In this document: piece by piece, positions 1 through 7,780 of the stretch
How the letters are laid out: the number at the start of each line of letters is the position of its first letter
How positions within the stretch are numbered: position 1 is the stretch's first letter
Assembly (NCBI RefSeq): GCF_003248355.1
Contig: NZ_QKWY01000001.1
Coordinates: 1,942,001-2,006,000 of the forward strand
DNA: 64,000 nucleotides
DNA from: Streptomyces sp. AC1-42W
GTDB lineage: Bacteria; Actinomycetota; Actinomycetes; Streptomycetales; Streptomycetaceae
Direction: 5' to 3'
Translations under genes and position numbers: made by a program
Notes under the pieces: generated by a model
What the model was told of the DNA's origin: nothing
Databases searched by the model: none
The model's input: the letters and a program-made list of their open reading frames with translations, nothing else

Positions 1-1
1 G

Positions 2-961
2 CACGTGGTGAGCATGCCGCTCACCGAGGAGTACCGCGAGCGATTCGGCAACCCGTACGTCGTGGTGCACCGCGCCGAGCTGCACACCGCGCTCCTGGAA
101 GCGTGCCGGGCCCGCGAGGCGATCGAACTGCGCGGCGGCTGCAGCACCGTCGGTTACGAGCAGGACGGCACCGGGGTCTCGGTTCTCCTCAGCGACGGCG
201 AACACGTCACGGCGGATGCCATGGTCGGTGCCGACGGTATCCACTCGGCGGTCCGCCGGCAACTGGTCGGCGACGGGGACCCCCGGATCTCCGGGATCAC
301 CGTCTACCGCGCGGTGATCCCGATGGAGCAGGTGCCCGGGGAACTGCGCCACGGCGGATCGGTCACCTGGTGGACCGGCCCGCACTGCCACTTCGTGCAC
401 TACCCGATCGCCGGCGGCAAGTATCTCAACCTTGCGGCCAGCAGCGACAACGGGGCAGCCGAGGCGCTCGCCGGGGTGCCCGTGACCAAGGACGCGGTGC
501 GCCGGGAGTTCGGCGCGCTGGGCCCGGACGCGCAGCGCCTGCTCGAACTGGGCGAGGGCTGGAGGTCCTGGGTGCTGGTGGACCGCGACCCGGTCGAGCG
601 CTGGACCGACGAACGGGTGGTGCTCCTCGGCGACGCGGCACACCCGATGCTCCACTACGTCGCCCAGGGTGCCTGCCAGGGCCTGGAGGACGCGGTGGCC
701 CTGGGGGACCTGCTCGACTGCGGCGCGGACGAACTGCCGCAGCGCTTCGAGAAGTACAACGCCGAGCGTGGCGAGCGCACCGCGCGCATCCAGCGCCTCG
801 CCCGGGAGAGCATCAAGCTCTGGCACGCCGCCGGAGCCACTGCCACGGCCCGGAACGAACGGCTCGCCGCGCTCGCTCCGGCCGAACTCCACGACTACGT
901 GGCATGGATGCACGGCGCGCGGACCTCCACACGGACGACAGCGTGGCGGCCGGGAGCCTGA
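2..961 (+). CDS. FAD-dependent aromatic monooxygenase, 5' end outside window
   Basis: Class A flavoprotein monooxygenase of the salicylate hydroxylase / 3-hydroxybenzoate 6-hydroxylase group, which uses FAD and NAD(P)H to hydroxylate, sometimes with decarboxylation, an aromatic acid. The reading frame is open at the left edge, so the FAD-binding GxGxxG N-terminus is missing only because the window starts inside the gene. Visible motifs are the NAD(P)H/FAD-contact segment ADGIHSAVRR and the C-terminal FAD motif GDAAHPMLHYVAQGA. It is a clear paralogue of the disrupted monooxygenase at 13.5-16.3 kb, and the two align along their whole shared length. It faces the convergent exporter gene across a strong hairpin. 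Likely role: hydroxylation of the hydroxyanthranilate-type core. Function is family-based; the substrate is inferred from context. Confidence 0.85.
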   Translation, partial: HVVSMPLTEEYRERFGNPYVVVHRAELHTALLEACRAREAIELRGGCSTVGYEQDGTGVSVLLSDGEHVTADAMVGADGIHSAVRRQLVGDGDPRISGITVYRAVIPMEQVPGELRHGGSVTWWTGPHCHFVHYPIAGGKYLNLAASSDNGAAEALAGVPVTKDAVRREFGALGPDAQRLLELGEGWRSWVLVDRDPVERWTDERVVLLGDAAHPMLHYVAQGACQGLEDAVALGDLLDCGADELPQRFEKYNAERGERTARIQRLARESIKLWHAAGATATARNERLAALAPAELHDYVAWMHGARTSTRTTAWRPGA

Positions 962-966
962 TCGAG

Positions 967-997
967 CACGGGCCCACCCGCAAAGGGTGGGCCCGTG
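967..997. terminator. Bidirectional hairpin terminator
   Basis: A perfect 13-bp stem (CACGGGCCCACCC paired with GGGTGGGCCCGTG) around a 5-nt loop lies between the convergent monooxygenase and MFS genes. No T-run is needed for termination in high-GC actinomycetes. Confidence 0.75.
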
Positions 998-1043
998 TCG
1001 ACCGGGTGCTGGGGCCCGCAGGCGCGGGAGCCCCAAGACAGTT

Positions 1044-2543
1044 CTAGGAGGCGGAACTCTCCGTGACCAACGGCTCGTCGGCGGCTGGCTCCGTGCCCGG
1101 CCCGCCCTGTCCGGACTCGCGCCGGCCGTCGCGGCGGAAGCGCAGCGCGATCGCCACGGACGCGGCGATGCAGGCCGCCGCAATCAGGACGGCGGTGTGC
1201 AGACCGTCGGCGGTGGCCGCCCGCGACGCCTCGCCGATCGCGCCCGTACCGGTGACGGAGTTGGCGACGGCGACGAGGAGCGCCAGGCCCACCGCGCCGC
1301 CCACTTGCTGACCGGTCGATACGAGGCCCGCCGCGATGCCCTGCTCCATGGGGTCCACGCCGGACGACGACGCGGCGAACATGCTGGTGTAGAGGGCGCC
1401 CTGGCCGAGGCTGAGCACGACGAGCCCCGGCACCAGGGCCGCGTACGATCCGGACGGGGTCATCTGGAGGGCGAGCAGCAAGGTGCCCAGCGCACCCACG
1501 ACCAGGCTGCCGAGGATTGTGTTACGGGTGCCGAACCGGGTGGCGAGGCGGCCGCCGAGTGTAGAGCCCACCAGACCGGTGACCATCGGGACCAGGAACG
1601 CCAGGCCGGTCGTCAGCGCGCTGTAGCCGAGCACGTTCTGGAAGTAGACGGTCTGGAAGTAGAGCAGCGAGCCGAAGGTCGCCATGAACATGAAGGTCGT
1701 CGCCACACCGGCGGACAGGTTGCGGTTACGGAACAGGCGCAGCGGCATGAGGGGTTCGGCGCTGCGCGACTCGATGAACAGGAACACCGCGACCAGCATG
1801 ATGCCGGTAGTGACCGAGGCCAGTACCGGTACGGAGGTCCAGCCAGACTCCGGGCCCTGGACCAGGGCGAATACGGTCAGAGTCGCGCCCGCGGTGCCGG
1901 TCAGGGCGCCCGGAAGGTCGAACGAGCGGCCCGAGGCGCGCGCGCCGTCGGCCGGCAGCAGCGGGAAGGCCAGGGCGATCGCCGCCAGGGCGAGCGGCAC
2001 GTTCACGTAGAACACCGACTCCCAGCCGAACGCCTGGGTCAGCACACCACCGAGCAGTGAGCCGACGACCATGCCGCTCGCGCCGGCGCCGGCCCACACC
2101 GCGAGCGCGCGGTTGCGTTCGCGGCCCTCGGTGAACGAGGTGATGACCAGGGACAAGGTGGCGGGGAAGAGGAACGCGCCGCCCAGCCCCTGCACCGCAC
2201 GGGACGCCACCAGGAATCCGGGCGAGGTGGCGAGACCGCCGAGCAACGAGCCCACCGCGTACAGCGAGAGACCGAAGACGAAGACGCGCCGGCGGCCCAG
2301 CAGATCACAGGCGCGCCCGCCCAGCAGCAGGAATCCTCCGTAGACCACGGCATAGGCGCTGACCACCCACTGGAGCGTCTGCGCGGAGAAGTCCAGGCTG
2401 TCGCCGATCTCGGGCAGGGCGACATAGACGATGTTGTAGTCGAGGGACGTGATGAGCTGGGCCAGTGCCAGCAGCGCGAGCACGAGCGCCGGGCGGCGCC
2501 GGGATGTACCCGACCCGGCCGCAGCCGGTTCCACGGAAGTCAT
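1044..2543 (-). CDS. MFS drug exporter, DHA2 (EmrB/QacA) type
   Basis: Proton-driven multidrug efflux protein of 499 residues, the usual length for 14-helix DHA2 transporters. Motif A (GGRACDLLGRRR) follows the second helix, and a motif C-like glycine-rich helix (GMVVGSLLGGV) is present. The N-terminus is short and cytoplasmic, and the C-terminal tail is hydrophilic. The ATG is preceded by AAAGGAG about seven bases upstream, which fixes the start. It follows the alpha/beta hydrolase on the same strand after a 102-bp gap with a hairpin. In this setting it most likely exports the product of the cluster and so provides self-resistance. The substrate is inferred. Confidence 0.88.
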   Translation of the reverse strand: MTSVEPAAAGSGTSRRRPALVLALLALAQLITSLDYNIVYVALPEIGDSLDFSAQTLQWVVSAYAVVYGGFLLLGGRACDLLGRRRVFVFGLSLYAVGSLLGGLATSPGFLVASRAVQGLGGAFLFPATLSLVITSFTEGRERNRALAVWAGAGASGMVVGSLLGGVLTQAFGWESVFYVNVPLALAAIALAFPLLPADGARASGRSFDLPGALTGTAGATLTVFALVQGPESGWTSVPVLASVTTGIMLVAVFLFIESRSAEPLMPLRLFRNRNLSAGVATTFMFMATFGSLLYFQTVYFQNVLGYSALTTGLAFLVPMVTGLVGSTLGGRLATRFGTRNTILGSLVVGALGTLLLALQMTPSGSYAALVPGLVVLSLGQGALYTSMFAASSSGVDPMEQGIAAGLVSTGQQVGGAVGLALLVAVANSVTGTGAIGEASRAATADGLHTAVLIAAACIAASVAIALRFRRDGRRESGQGGPGTEPAADEPLVTESSAS

Positions 2544-2570
2544 AAAGACTCCTTTCTGGACACGAAAAAT

Positions 2571-2600
2571 GGGCGGAGTCAGAGATACTCGACCCCGCCC
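2571..2600 (-). terminator. Hairpin between hydrolase and exporter genes
   Basis: GGGCGGAGTC and GACCCCGCCC form a 10-bp stem with one mismatch around a 10-nt loop, in the gap between the two minus-strand genes. It could terminate the hydrolase transcript partially or attenuate exporter expression. Confidence 0.45.
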
Positions 2601-2645
2601 GTGAGGAATTAATTTTCGGTACTCTGGGCGAATGCTTCCGAGGCG

Positions 2646-3425
2646 TCAGGCCTTGCGGATGAAGTCCTTCACAAGCTTGACGAAATCGGTGGGGTTCTCG
2701 TACACGACCACGTGACCGCTCTTGATCTCGCTGTACGAGCTCCTGGCGATTCCGGCGGCCAGTTCGCGGGCGTTCGCGACCGGGACGGTGCTGTCGAGCG
2801 TGCAGCCGATCACGAGCGTCTCGGCCTCGATCTTCGGCAGCAACTCGCGGATGTCGGCCCGCAGGTTCAGGTCGATGTGGCGAAGGGCGCCCTCGGTCGG
2901 CTGGTTGCCCGCGATGATGCCTTCGAGCGGCTCGTGGCCGACTCCGTTGAGGAAGTCCGGGCTGAAGGCCGTCAGGGTGCCGAAGCGGCCGAAGGCGTCC
3001 GCGTCGCCGCTCAGCGAGCGCCACACGGTCATGTGGTTGTTCAGGTATGCGTCGCCGGGGCCGGCCCAGCCCGCCGTCAGGACCAGCCGGCTGACGAGGT
3101 CGGGGCGGGTGGCGGCGACCGCCGCCGAGACGACGGCGCCGAGCGAGAAGCCGACCAGATCCACGGGGCCCTTGCCGGCGTCCTCGATGACTCCGATGAT
3201 CTGGGCCGCGAGCTGCTCGACGGTCAGTTCACCGCCGTCGTACTCGGTGGCGCCGCAGCCCGCGAGATCGGGCAGCAGCACCGTGCGGTCGTCGGTGAAC
3301 TGGTCGACGAGGTGCCCCCATGTTCCGGCGGCGCCGAAGCCGGTGCCGTGGACGAAAAGCACGCCGTCCCCGGAGCCATGGACCTGGTAGTCGACGCGGG
3401 CGTCACCTGCGGACACGATGGGCAT
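2646..3425 (-). CDS. alpha/beta-hydrolase fold protein
   Basis: Protein of 259 residues with the complete alpha/beta-hydrolase layout: oxyanion HG motif (FVHGTGFG, about residue 24), nucleophile elbow GFSLG with Ser94, an acidic residue in CTLDSTVPV, and a late histidine in SGHVVVYENP. There is no signal peptide, so it is cytoplasmic. It resembles 3-oxoadipate enol-lactonase and esterase-type members, but the substrate cannot be read from sequence. It is transcribed away from the acyltransferase gene from a 310-bp divergent promoter region that carries two inverted repeats. A role in hydrolysing an acyl or lactone intermediate of the cluster is possible. Confidence 0.82.
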   Translation of the reverse strand: MPIVSAGDARVDYQVHGSGDGVLFVHGTGFGAAGTWGHLVDQFTDDRTVLLPDLAGCGATEYDGGELTVEQLAAQIIGVIEDAGKGPVDLVGFSLGAVVSAAVAATRPDLVSRLVLTAGWAGPGDAYLNNHMTVWRSLSGDADAFGRFGTLTAFSPDFLNGVGHEPLEGIIAGNQPTEGALRHIDLNLRADIRELLPKIEAETLVIGCTLDSTVPVANARELAAGIARSSYSEIKSGHVVVYENPTDFVKLVKDFIRKA

Positions 3426-3440
3426 GTTTCTCCCCTTAGC

Positions 3441-3456
3441 TTCGTGCTTGCACGAA
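3441..3456. promoter_or_regulatory. Palindrome next to hydrolase start
   Basis: TTCGTGC-TT-GCACGAA is a perfect inverted repeat with 7-bp arms. It begins about 16 bp upstream of the hydrolase ATG, so a bound repressor would overlap the promoter or leader. It is a candidate operator; the binding protein is unknown. Confidence 0.45.
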
Positions 3457-3469
3457 TGAGTGATATTGC

Positions 3470-3506
3470 GGGGTACCGCCCGCCGGGTCGTGACAGGCGG
3501 TACCCC
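3470..3506. promoter_or_regulatory. 11-bp inverted repeat in divergent promoter region
   Basis: GGGGTACCGCC and GGCGGTACCCC form perfect 11-bp arms 15 nt apart between the divergent hydrolase and acyltransferase genes. It may be an operator for a dimeric regulator or a leader hairpin. The rest of the 310-bp gap (3426-3735) shows no gene. Confidence 0.45.
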
Positions 3507-3735
3507 GATAACGTAGGGGAAGATACCCGGCGTTCGGGAACGAATTCCGTTGACTATGTCAGGTCGGCGACCCGGAAGGGTGGCCGCAGGTGCAGCTGAC
3601 AGATTATTCCGCAGAGCACGCCCAGAAATCCATGGATGCAGTCCAATCGGACCACAGGACGCCCCGGTGCGCCCTGTTGATCTCGTTCATTCATGCAGGC
3701 GACTGCAACAACTGCATATCCAAGGATGGTATTAA

Positions 3736-4956
3736 ATGGCTCACGGTCAGTGGCTCCGGGAAGACCCGGCGGTCGCCGTCCCCGAAAGGGCCGGCACGAA
3801 CTCGTCCGGCCCGCGGGCGGAGTCGGCGCGCCTGTCCCGTCTTCCCTCGCTCACGGGGCTGCGCTTCCCCGCCGCGCTGCTCGTGTTCCTGTATCACGCC
3901 GCACTGCCGATTCCGGCGCTGCGGCTGCTCCAGGACGACTCCGTGGTCGGTGACTTCTACCTGCTCGCCGGGCAGGCCGGCGGCCTCGGGGTCACCTTCT
4001 TCTTCGTCCTCAGCGGCTTCGTGCTGACGTGGTCGGTCCGCAAGCAGGACACGGCGCGCGCCTTCTGGCGCCGCCGCTTCGTGAAGATCTACCCCAACTA
4101 CGTGGTGGCGTGGGTCCTCGCGATGGTGCTCTTCGCGTCCGCGTACACCTCGACCGGCACCGCGCTCGCGAACCTGCTGATGGTGCAGGTGTGGTCGCCC
4201 GACTTCAACACGTACTTCAGCGTGGACCCGCCGAGCTGGTCGCTGGGTGCGGAGGCGGTCTTCTACGCCGCGTTCCCGCTCCTGAACAACGCCTTCCGGC
4301 GCATCGCCCCCGCCCACCTCAAGTACTGGATCATCGGCGCCATCGTGGTCGTCGTCGCCACGCCGGCGCTGGCCTACGCCCTGCTGACGAACACCCCCGG
4401 CATACCCGGTGGCGAGACCAGCTCCGTCGTGCAGTATTGGGTCGCCTACGTGCTGCCGCCGGTCCGCATCGTCGACTTCGCGCTCGGCATGCTCGTGGCG
4501 CACGCGGTGGCCAATGGCAGGTGGCGTGACATCGGCATGGCCTGGTCGGGGCTGCTCCTGGTGGTCGGCTACACGCTCACCGCGTACGTGCCGTACCTGT
4601 ACGGCCAGCGCGCGGCCTGCGTCGTCCCGGTCGTCCTGCTGATCGCCGCCGCCGCCCGTGCGGACGTGGAGAACCGGCCCTCGCCGTTCCGCAACCGGGC
4701 GATGATCTGGCTCGGCGAGATCTCGTTCGCCTTCTATCTGCTGCACTTCGTGGTCCTCGCGTACGGACGCGAGCTGCTCGGAGTGCAGATGTACTCGACG
4801 GCCGCCACAGCGTTGCTGCTCATCGCGTCAGCCGCCGTCACCGTGGTCCTCTCCTGGGCGCTGTACGCCTGGGTGGAAGCCCCGGTCACCCGCCGCTGGT
4901 CCAAGTCCCGGCGCGACGGCCGCACCTCGTTCGTACCCGCCGAAATCAAGGAGTGA
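3736..4956 (+). CDS. Membrane O-acyltransferase (OafA/YrhL, acyltransferase_3 family)
   Basis: Integral membrane acyltransferase of 406 residues that transfers acyl groups, usually acetyl, to hydroxyls of sugars or small molecules. The N-terminus carries the family signature RLPSLTGLRFPAALLVF followed by the conserved YH pair (LYHAAL). About ten hydrophobic helices follow. The FRRIAPAHLKYW segment and a cluster of Arg residues after helix 3 (RRRFVKIYPNYV) fit the active-site side. AAGGA lies about ten bases before the ATG. The stop is four bases before the next gene's start, so the two are translationally coupled. Possible O-acylation tailoring step of the cluster; the acceptor is unknown. 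Confidence 0.82.
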   Translation: MAHGQWLREDPAVAVPERAGTNSSGPRAESARLSRLPSLTGLRFPAALLVFLYHAALPIPALRLLQDDSVVGDFYLLAGQAGGLGVTFFFVLSGFVLTWSVRKQDTARAFWRRRFVKIYPNYVVAWVLAMVLFASAYTSTGTALANLLMVQVWSPDFNTYFSVDPPSWSLGAEAVFYAAFPLLNNAFRRIAPAHLKYWIIGAIVVVVATPALAYALLTNTPGIPGGETSSVVQYWVAYVLPPVRIVDFALGMLVAHAVANGRWRDIGMAWSGLLLVVGYTLTAYVPYLYGQRAACVVPVVLLIAAAARADVENRPSPFRNRAMIWLGEISFAFYLLHFVVLAYGRELLGVQMYSTAATALLLIASAAVTVVLSWALYAWVEAPVTRRWSKSRRDGRTSFVPAEIKE

Positions 4957-4959
4957 GAG

Positions 4960-5814
4960 ATGCCCCCCGCACAGATTCTGGTCACCGGCGCCACCGGGCA
5001 GGTCGGCCGTGAGGTTCTGAGGCAGCTGGTCGGGCAGGGCGCGGCTGTCCGTGCCGGCGCCCGCACCCCGCAGAAGCTGAACCTTTCCGAGACCGTGGAC
5101 ACCGTGGCCTTCGACGCCACCCGGCCCGAAACGCTCTCCACGGCCCTCGCCGGGGTGGAGAAGGTCTTCCTCTACCCCTTCCCCCAGGGCATGGACACGT
5201 TCCTGGAGGCGGCGCGCGCGTCCGGGGTGAAGCAGATCGTGCTGCTGTCGTCCCAGACAGTCGCGGAGGCGTTCCCGGGGCAGGAGCCCATCGCGGGCAT
5301 GCACCGGGCGGCCGAGGCGGCGATCGCCGCCTCCGGCATCGCGTACACCTTCCTGCGCCCGCACAACTTCGCCACCAACATCCTGATGTGGGGCTGGCCG
5401 CAGAGCATCAGGGCGGAGGGGAAGGTCCGCTTCCCCTACCCCGGGTCGCACAGCGACTGCATCCACGAGAAGGACATCGCGGCCGTCGCCGTGAAGGCGC
5501 TGACCGACCCCGGCCACGAGGGGAAGAGCTACTTCATCAGCGGGCCCGAGTCGGTGACGCAGCGCCGTCAGCTGGAGATCATCTCTGCGGTCACCGGCAG
5601 GCCGCTGCAGTTCGAGGAGCGCACCCCCGAGCAGGCTCGCGAGGACTTGAAGGAAATCGTGCCCGACTGGGTGGCCGACGCGGTGTTCGGCTACTGGGAG
5701 CACTCCGACGGTGTGCCGACCGAGCTCTCGGACACGGTCGAGCGGATCACCGGGCGGCCCGCCCGGACCTTCGCCGAGTGGGCGGCCGACCACGCCGCCG
5801 ACTTCACCGCCTGA
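4960..5814 (+). CDS. NmrA-like NAD(P)-binding oxidoreductase
   Basis: Atypical short-chain dehydrogenase of 284 residues with an N-terminal Rossmann motif VTGATGQVG and basic residues after beta-2 (ARTPQK) typical for NADPH. The core matches NmrA / quinone oxidoreductase 2-like proteins, including the LRPHNFATN segment and the C-terminal FAEWAADHA tail. The start overlaps the AGGAGTGAGAG end of the acyltransferase gene, indicating a two-gene operon ended by the hairpin at 5.8 kb. A quinone or imine reduction in the pathway is plausible, but some family members are redox sensors rather than enzymes. Confidence 0.8.
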   Translation: MPPAQILVTGATGQVGREVLRQLVGQGAAVRAGARTPQKLNLSETVDTVAFDATRPETLSTALAGVEKVFLYPFPQGMDTFLEAARASGVKQIVLLSSQTVAEAFPGQEPIAGMHRAAEAAIAASGIAYTFLRPHNFATNILMWGWPQSIRAEGKVRFPYPGSHSDCIHEKDIAAVAVKALTDPGHEGKSYFISGPESVTQRRQLEIISAVTGRPLQFEERTPEQAREDLKEIVPDWVADAVFGYWEHSDGVPTELSDTVERITGRPARTFAEWAADHAADFTA

Positions 5815-5831
5815 TTCGCGGCACACAGACG

Positions 5832-5859
5832 GGGGGACGGGCCGTGTGGCCCGTCCCCC
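5832..5859. terminator. Strong convergent hairpin terminator
   Basis: GGGGGACGGGCC and GGCCCGTCCCCC form a perfect 12-bp stem with a GTGT loop between the NmrA-like gene and the convergent oxidase gene. Confidence 0.8.
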
Positions 5860-5881
5860 TTCCGGCCTGCAGCCCCGAAGC

Positions 5882-7267
5882 TCAGGAACTCCGGCGCCTG
5901 TGCGGGCCGATTCCGTACGTGAGGCGGAACAGGTCGTCCGGGTCGTACCGTTCCTTGAGCGAGACAAGCCGTGCGTGGTCCTCCGCCCGGTAGGCCCCGC
6001 GGACCCGTTCGGGGGAGGTGTCGTCGATGCCGAAGAAGTTCACGAAGGCGCCACCCGTGCCCCACGGGCGCATCGTCGCGTACAACTCGTCGTGAGCGGC
6101 CCTTACCCGGCCCGGTCCGTCCGATCCGAGGACCGAGGTGGAGAAGAGCAGGAACCCCGCATCCCGGCCGGCGACCGCGTTGGGCACCTCGGGGGACCGG
6201 GCGTAGGCGCCGCCGTGGTGGCGGATCTCCACGAAGTACGGAGCTCCGGCACCCGGCCCGGCCAGGGCGAGCAGGGCGTCGACCGCGTCGGGGGACAGCT
6301 CGCGCAGGGCGGCGTTCCGGTCGTACACCGACACTGGGCCGGGGGGTTCGTGATGGATCGAACCGGCCTCCGCGTACGGTATCTCGGTGACCGTGTCCCG
6401 CAGGGCGGTGCCCGCCGCGCGTAACGGCCGCACCCAGGCCTTGCCCTGGTCCGGGTCCCCGGAGAAGGCGACGCGGATGTGGGTGATGTGCCGGCCGCGC
6501 AACTCCTGGGGAACCGCCGGCAGGTCGGGATAGCCGATCAGCTGGACCGACGAGGACATCTCATCGGGGACGGCGGCGCACCAGCGGGCGTACGTGTGCA
6601 GGACCGCGGCCGAGTGCTCGGCGCCGAAGTAGAGCCCGCCGCCGTAGAGCCGGGCCACCGGGAACAGGCCGATCTCCATGGAGACGACGACTCCGAAGCC
6701 TCCCTTGCCGCCGCGCAGGGCCCAGAACAGGTCGGGTTCGCACTCGGGGCCGGCGATCCGCAGACGCCCGTCCGCGGTGACGACGTCCAGGCGGCGCACA
6801 TGGTCGGCCGCGTAGCCGAAGCGCCGGCCGAGCAGTCCGAGCCCGCCGCCGACGGTGTAGCCGACCGCACCCACGCCGGGGTTCGAACCGCTCAGGGGCG
6901 CGAGCCCGTGCGGTGCCGTCCTGGCCAGGACGTCGTGCCAGGACGCACCGGCCGCGACTGTCGCGGTGCGGCTCTCCGGGTCGATGCCGACCGCGTTCAT
7001 CCGGCGGGTGCTGATCATCAACTGTGCTTCGGCGGAGTGCGAGAGGCCGTGTCCGGTGGCCTGTACGGCGACTGCGAGCCCGGCCCCGGCCGCGTACCGG
7101 ACCGCGGTGCGGACGTCCTCGGCGGTGTGTGCGCCGACGACGACGGCGGGCCGGTGGTCGAGGGCCCGGTTGTAGCCGAGCCGTTCCTCGTCGTAGCCCG
7201 CGTCACCGGGGCGCAGGACCGTGCCGGTGAGGGCCGGGCCTCGGGCTGTGCCCGGAACTGTGGTCAT
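5882..7267 (-). CDS. FAD-linked oxidase, VAO/BBE type
   Basis: Berberine-bridge-type oxidase of 461 residues. The FAD-binding half includes QATGHGLSHSA, where His73 is the expected 8-alpha-histidyl attachment site, and GYTVGGGLGLLGR. The C-terminal half ends in a BBE domain (RYDPDDLFRL). The usual second covalent residue, a Cys in the segment after GLLGRRFG, is Ala here (GYAADHV), so the flavin is probably held by a single covalent bond. The start ATG is two bases after the stop of the upstream VOC gene, giving a two-gene operon. Such enzymes oxidise alcohols or amines or form C-C and C-N bonds in natural product pathways. The substrate is not readable. Confidence 0.85.
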   Translation of the reverse strand: MTTVPGTARGPALTGTVLRPGDAGYDEERLGYNRALDHRPAVVVGAHTAEDVRTAVRYAAGAGLAVAVQATGHGLSHSAEAQLMISTRRMNAVGIDPESRTATVAAGASWHDVLARTAPHGLAPLSGSNPGVGAVGYTVGGGLGLLGRRFGYAADHVRRLDVVTADGRLRIAGPECEPDLFWALRGGKGGFGVVVSMEIGLFPVARLYGGGLYFGAEHSAAVLHTYARWCAAVPDEMSSSVQLIGYPDLPAVPQELRGRHITHIRVAFSGDPDQGKAWVRPLRAAGTALRDTVTEIPYAEAGSIHHEPPGPVSVYDRNAALRELSPDAVDALLALAGPGAGAPYFVEIRHHGGAYARSPEVPNAVAGRDAGFLLFSTSVLGSDGPGRVRAAHDELYATMRPWGTGGAFVNFFGIDDTSPERVRGAYRAEDHARLVSLKERYDPDDLFRLTYGIGPHRRRSS

Positions 7268-7269
7268 CG

Positions 7270-7671
7270 TCAGTCCATTTCGTGGGGGCGGGTCATGATT
7301 TCGATGCTGTGGCCGTCGGGGTCGTCGAAGTAGACGTTGCGTCCCCCGGCCCAGCCGCCGATCCGGCCGGGGTGCCGCTTGAAGGGGTCGGCCCAGTAGG
7401 CCAGGCCCCGGTCCCGCACCCGGCCGAAGATCGCGTCGAACTCCTCCTCGTCGACGAGGAAGGCGTAGTGCTGGGAAGTGATCTCGGACACCGGGCCGGA
7501 GAGTGCGTCGGCGGCGGCGAGGATGTCCAGAGACACCTCGTTGGACAGCTGAAGGACCAGGAACGGGCCGTAGGGGCGTGGTGCCGGCAGGCCCAGGATG
7601 TCGGACAGGAACGCGGCGGTGGCGTCGCGGTCGAGGGCGGTGAGGATGGTGTGGTTGAGGCGGACTGCCAT
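7270..7671 (-). CDS. VOC-superfamily (glyoxalase/dioxygenase fold) protein
   Basis: Small protein of 133 residues with two beta-alpha-beta-beta-beta units. It starts with LNHTILTALD, where the His is a likely metal ligand, and ends with DPDGHSIEIMTRP, carrying the conserved DP-G and a Glu metal ligand. The length fits single-chain VOC proteins, which form dimers. It is directly coupled to the FAD-linked oxidase. Possible roles are ring-cleaving or isomerising enzyme, or a drug-binding resistance protein such as those for bleomycin. Context cannot separate these. Confidence 0.8.
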   Translation of the reverse strand: MAVRLNHTILTALDRDATAAFLSDILGLPAPRPYGPFLVLQLSNEVSLDILAAADALSGPVSEITSQHYAFLVDEEEFDAIFGRVRDRGLAYWADPFKRHPGRIGGWAGGRNVYFDDPDGHSIEIMTRPHEMD

Positions 7672-7716
7672 GGGTGGGTGCCTTCGGATGAGGGTGGGAG
7701 GGCGGACGGGGAAAAG

Positions 7717-7749
7717 CCGCCGGCCCCGTGCGGGGCACGGGGTCGGCGG
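7717..7749. terminator. Hairpin after the LuxC-like gene
   Basis: CCGCCGGCCCCGTGC and GCACGGGGTCGGCGG form a 15-bp stem with one mismatch around a GGG loop, preceded by GAAAA. It closes the long minus-strand gene train that ends at 7781. Confidence 0.7.
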
Positions 7750-7780
7750 TCGTTGACGGGGAATGGCCCGTGGACGCGCG

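Noticed and set aside
3691-4746. 351-codon open frame on the minus strand opposite the acyltransferase gene
   Set aside because: Composition is Arg/Gly/His-rich without any family motif; the plus-strand frame has a clear membrane-acyltransferase signature, so the opposite frame is a high-GC shadow.
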